A stretch of 64,000 nt of DNA from Bdellovibrio sp. qaytius (GTDB lineage Bacteria; Bdellovibrionota; Bdellovibrionia; Bdellovibrionales; Bdellovibrionaceae), in assembly GCA_004011035.1 (NCBI GenBank), contig CP025734.1, positions 2,998,001 to 3,062,000 on the forward strand. The letters run 5' to 3'. Positions 61,850 through 64,000 of the stretch are shown piece after piece. The notes beneath the pieces were generated by a model, which saw only the letters and a list, made by a program, of their open reading frames with translations, searched no databases and was not told where the DNA came from. The translations under genes and the position numbers were made by a program. Position 1 is the first letter of the stretch. Each line of letters opens with the position of its first letter.

Positions 61850-62956
61850 ATGAACTCGATTAAATCATTATTAATTATTCTTTCTTTAACAGTTTCTGCC
61901 ATGGCCCACGCCCAAGTGACCGATACCGCCCAGCCCGTTATTGCCGGAGTCTTTGCTGAAGTTAAAGAGGCTATTCCCCTATTTTCTGAAGATAGTGATT
62001 TGCGTGTAGAGCTCGTGGCTGACTTTGATAAATTATTAACTCTACCTGAAAAAGACACGAATACTAAAGTGCCTGCGAAGTTAATTTATTTTACTGACGG
62101 TGCTTCTCACGAATTAGAAGTTCGCTTAAGTACACGTGGTGATTCGAAACAAATGTTTTGCAAAAACTTTCGTCCGTTAAGAATTTTCTTTGATCCAAAA
62201 CTAACTGATTTATCACAAACTTTATTTAAAGGAATTTCTGAGGATCTTAAATTAGCCACTCATTGCGACGGTCTTGGTAAAATCGCAGACTCAAATCCGC
62301 AGGTTCAACAAATTCTACGCGAGCAAACAGCTTACAAAATGGTTGCTGCCCTTGGGTTTTTAACTTTAAAAACTCGCTCTGCGATTATTACTTATAAAAA
62401 TCTAGATGGTTCAATCAAAGCCGAAGCTCGTGCTTTTTTCTTAGAACCAAAAAGCAATATGGCTAAACGCTACGGATTAAAACACCTTCGTAAAGGTAAA
62501 GCCGATGTGATCTTTGCTCCTGAACCAGAAAATAAAATCGCCTTTGAATTCACGAAGCGCTTTCTTATGCACACTGATGTTGATTTCGGCGGTAACCACA
62601 ACACGATTCTTGTGATTCGTGAAGGTGAACAAAAAGCTTCAGCCATGTTGCCTTACGATTTTGATTTAGTAGGTGTAGTTATCGGTTTACAATACCAAGG
62701 CGCAGCTTACTCTTACAAACCATGGACTCAGGCTGGCTGGGGCGATGATGGCGCTTGGTTTAAAGAATTTGTTGGCGGCAAGTACTTAAGCAAAGAATAC
62801 ATTGACCAAGCTTACACTGTTGCAACGTACGCCTTAAACCATAAAGAAGACGTACAACGCGTGATCGATGCAAGCCCTGCGGTTGATAAAAGTTTAATGC
62901 AAGCCCGTGTAAATGCGTTCTTTTCAGGAATTGAACGCGCGGTTAACGAGAGATAA
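61850..62956 (+). CDS. Secreted protein, CotH-like hypothetical family
   Basis: A 368-residue exported protein: signal peptide (1 to about 21, AHAQ), then a mixed alpha/beta domain with LSTRGDSKQMFCKNFRPLRI, which recalls the RG-x-x-x-x-x-C-x-x-x-PL pattern of a CotH-like family often found in envelope proteins, and LKLATHCDG. The CotH kinase active-site residues cannot be pointed to with certainty. AGAGGTAGG upstream of ATG 61850. Divergent from the 60563 gene. Confidence 0.72.
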   Translation: MNSIKSLLIILSLTVSAMAHAQVTDTAQPVIAGVFAEVKEAIPLFSEDSDLRVELVADFDKLLTLPEKDTNTKVPAKLIYFTDGASHELEVRLSTRGDSKQMFCKNFRPLRIFFDPKLTDLSQTLFKGISEDLKLATHCDGLGKIADSNPQVQQILREQTAYKMVAALGFLTLKTRSAIITYKNLDGSIKAEARAFFLEPKSNMAKRYGLKHLRKGKADVIFAPEPENKIAFEFTKRFLMHTDVDFGGNHNTILVIREGEQKASAMLPYDFDLVGVVIGLQYQGAAYSYKPWTQAGWGDDGAWFKEFVGGKYLSKEYIDQAYTVATYALNHKEDVQRVIDASPAVDKSLMQARVNAFFSGIERAVNER

Positions 62957-62960
62957 TTTA

Positions 62961-63614
62961 TTATTTAAAAGCTGGGTTTCTAAAAGCGCGAATACATTCG
63001 CGCAGACTACCTTTAGCTAAAGACTGATCTTCTTCTAACTTCCAAGGTTCTTTTGTCCAACGCGGGCTATGTTTGTATAAAAAGTAATTCACAGTGTTTG
63101 AACCTTTTGTTTTATCTGATAAAGCTGAAAATGATTCGCTGTAAGCTTTTTTCCAGAGAGCTTCATCACTGGGGCATAAAAATTCTTTAAAACTTGATTC
63201 GTCGTAAATATTTAATGACGAGGCAAATTGATCGCGTTGAAAAATAACCGACTTAACATCACCCTTACGAATTTTTACGCGATTAGCGATCACTTGTGTG
63301 ATGACTGGCAAGATTTCGTTGTTTTGTTTTTCACAGTTTGTAGACTTTGTTTCAGCGTAAGCTAAACGGGCTGCTAATTGAACGTCATCATCACTAGCTA
63401 AGGCTTTTTTATACCCGTCGTACTTATTAGCCGTCTTACTATTGGCTTTGATGGTGGCCTTAATAGTGTCAATCTCAGAGGCCTCATTAATACAATGCGG
63501 AAGTGATGCACCCGATTTTTTCGGGGCTGCTTGGCCATTTGAACCGCCAACTTCGGCGGCTTGAGTTTGGATGAAAATAAATAATGAACTTACGATCGCT
63601 AAGATTTGTTTCAT
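62961..63614 (-). CDS. Secreted SleB-like cell-wall hydrolase
   Basis: A 217-residue exported protein: signal peptide (1 to about 19), then a C-terminal region (about 80-210) with AARLAYAETKS, ITQVIANRVKIR and VIFQRDQFASS, which fit the Hydrolase_2/SleB fold, including the candidate catalytic Glu of YAE. It should cut peptidoglycan glycan strands. It ends 4 bases after the 61850 gene's stop, on the opposite strand. Confidence 0.75.
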   Translation of the reverse strand: MKQILAIVSSLFIFIQTQAAEVGGSNGQAAPKKSGASLPHCINEASEIDTIKATIKANSKTANKYDGYKKALASDDDVQLAARLAYAETKSTNCEKQNNEILPVITQVIANRVKIRKGDVKSVIFQRDQFASSLNIYDESSFKEFLCPSDEALWKKAYSESFSALSDKTKGSNTVNYFLYKHSPRWTKEPWKLEEDQSLAKGSLRECIRAFRNPAFK

Positions 63615-63655
63615 AGATTAAGGCTATCAATGCGTATGAGTTTTGACAATAGCCC

Positions 63656-64000
63656 TTACTCAGGGCTTGTCTGGCTGCTATCGTACTGCAAAGCCACATA
63701 AGACATAAGCTCTGTGCATGACAAGTTATCAATCGCTTTTGAAATCACACCGTCAGTTAAGCTTAAGTTATTTTGGCGAGTGCATGTTTGCAGTGGCAGT
63801 TCTAATTTTTTGTGAGACGAAACTAAATTTACCGGTTTGATCGGGTTCATGTAGTTGTTTTCTTCACTGGATTCGCTGGCTTTAGCTTCTTCTAATTCGA
63901 TATCTGGTGTTACACCGTAAAACTGAGTCGAACGACCGCTTGGTAAAAGGTAGAAACCTTTTGTTTTAAAAAATCCGACATTTGCTGATTTATCCCAAGA
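63656..64000 (-). CDS. S41 (C-terminal-processing) protease, C-terminal fragment
   Basis: An open frame extends from the stop at 63656 to the end of the window (115 codons). TKGFYLLPSGRSTQFYGVTPDIELEE matches the C-terminal signature of CtpA/S41 proteases, in which GRS and GV.PDIEL are conserved. The catalytic Ser/Lys region lies outside the window. About 80 residues of charged tail follow. The reading frame is intact, without frameshift. Confidence 0.8.
   Translation of the reverse strand, partial: SWDKSANVGFFKTKGFYLLPSGRSTQFYGVTPDIELEEAKASESSEENNYMNPIKPVNLVSSHKKLELPLQTCTRQNNLSLTDGVISKAIDNLSCTELMSYVALQYDSSQTSPE

Noticed and set aside
1-64000. tRNA, rRNA, insertion sequences, prophage genes
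   Set aside because: None was recognised on either strand; no transposase, integrase or phage structural gene is among the frames.

Overview
The window is a gene-dense, AT-rich (about 40 % G+C by eye) chromosomal stretch with no rRNA, tRNA, insertion sequence, prophage or CRISPR array that I can see. The gene mix points to a free-swimming Gram-negative bacterium of the Bdellovibrio type (Bdellovibrionota): short tandem flagellins with long leaders, many secreted and lipoprotein genes of unknown function, several class III cyclases, FecR-domain proteins paired with TPR/beta-barrel proteins, a DksA-like protein with few cysteines, and housekeeping genes (leuS, ftsH, trxB, rsmG, speA). This assignment is an inference from protein style; no rRNA is present to confirm it.

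Layout. 0-6.9 kb: the start of a lipoprotein gene, a membrane histidine kinase with a receiver protein, a short-chain dehydrogenase, a thiolase and secreted proteins. 6.9-9.4 kb: two flagellins in tandem on the minus strand, with structured leaders, a sigma-28-like promoter and a cluster of hairpins behind the downstream flagellin. 9.5-13.3 kb: an HD phosphohydrolase and a second thiolase that converge on an adenylate-cyclase gene bracketed by an almost perfect 23-nt inverted repeat. 13.3-26.3 kb: M23 peptidase and PP2C phosphatase, a TonB-like protein, a pyruvate-dehydrogenase-E1-like enzyme, FtsH, small membrane proteins, an O-methyltransferase and two peptide-ABC ATPases. 26.4-35.7 kb: an envelope-signalling island in which FecR-domain, TPR/beta-barrel and GYF/PilZ-like genes all occur twice, around one CHASE2 adenylate cyclase. 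35.7-45.5 kb: response regulators, trxB, an SDR, a 2Fe-2S ferredoxin, trmB, a diguanylate cyclase, leuS and speA. 45.5-46.3 kb: a short gene and structured RNA region between two terminators. 46.3-53.2 kb: a yejABE-like peptide importer with an adjoining nucleotidyltransferase and secreted proteins. 53.4-64 kb: agmatinase-like protein, rsmG, DksA-like protein, TetR regulator, transpeptidase, xthA, an ATP-grasp-like protein, secreted proteins, a SleB-like hydrolase and the C-terminal end of an S41 protease.

How the parts work together. Nucleotide signalling is prominent: two class III cyclases (cAMP predicted from substrate-determining residues), one GGDEF diguanylate cyclase and one PilZ protein that looks able to bind c-di-GMP, plus a diverged PilZ relative. 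The two FecR/TPR-barrel pairs look like an ancestral module that was duplicated and rearranged. The yej permease genes lack ATPases next to them; the dppD/F-type ATPases at 24-26 kb are the only candidates in the window. At RNA level the notable items are a family of at least five 20-nt hairpins with compensatory base changes, a hairpin whose 3' arm is the speA Shine-Dalgarno sequence, and an attenuator-like leader before a 38-residue lipoprotein.
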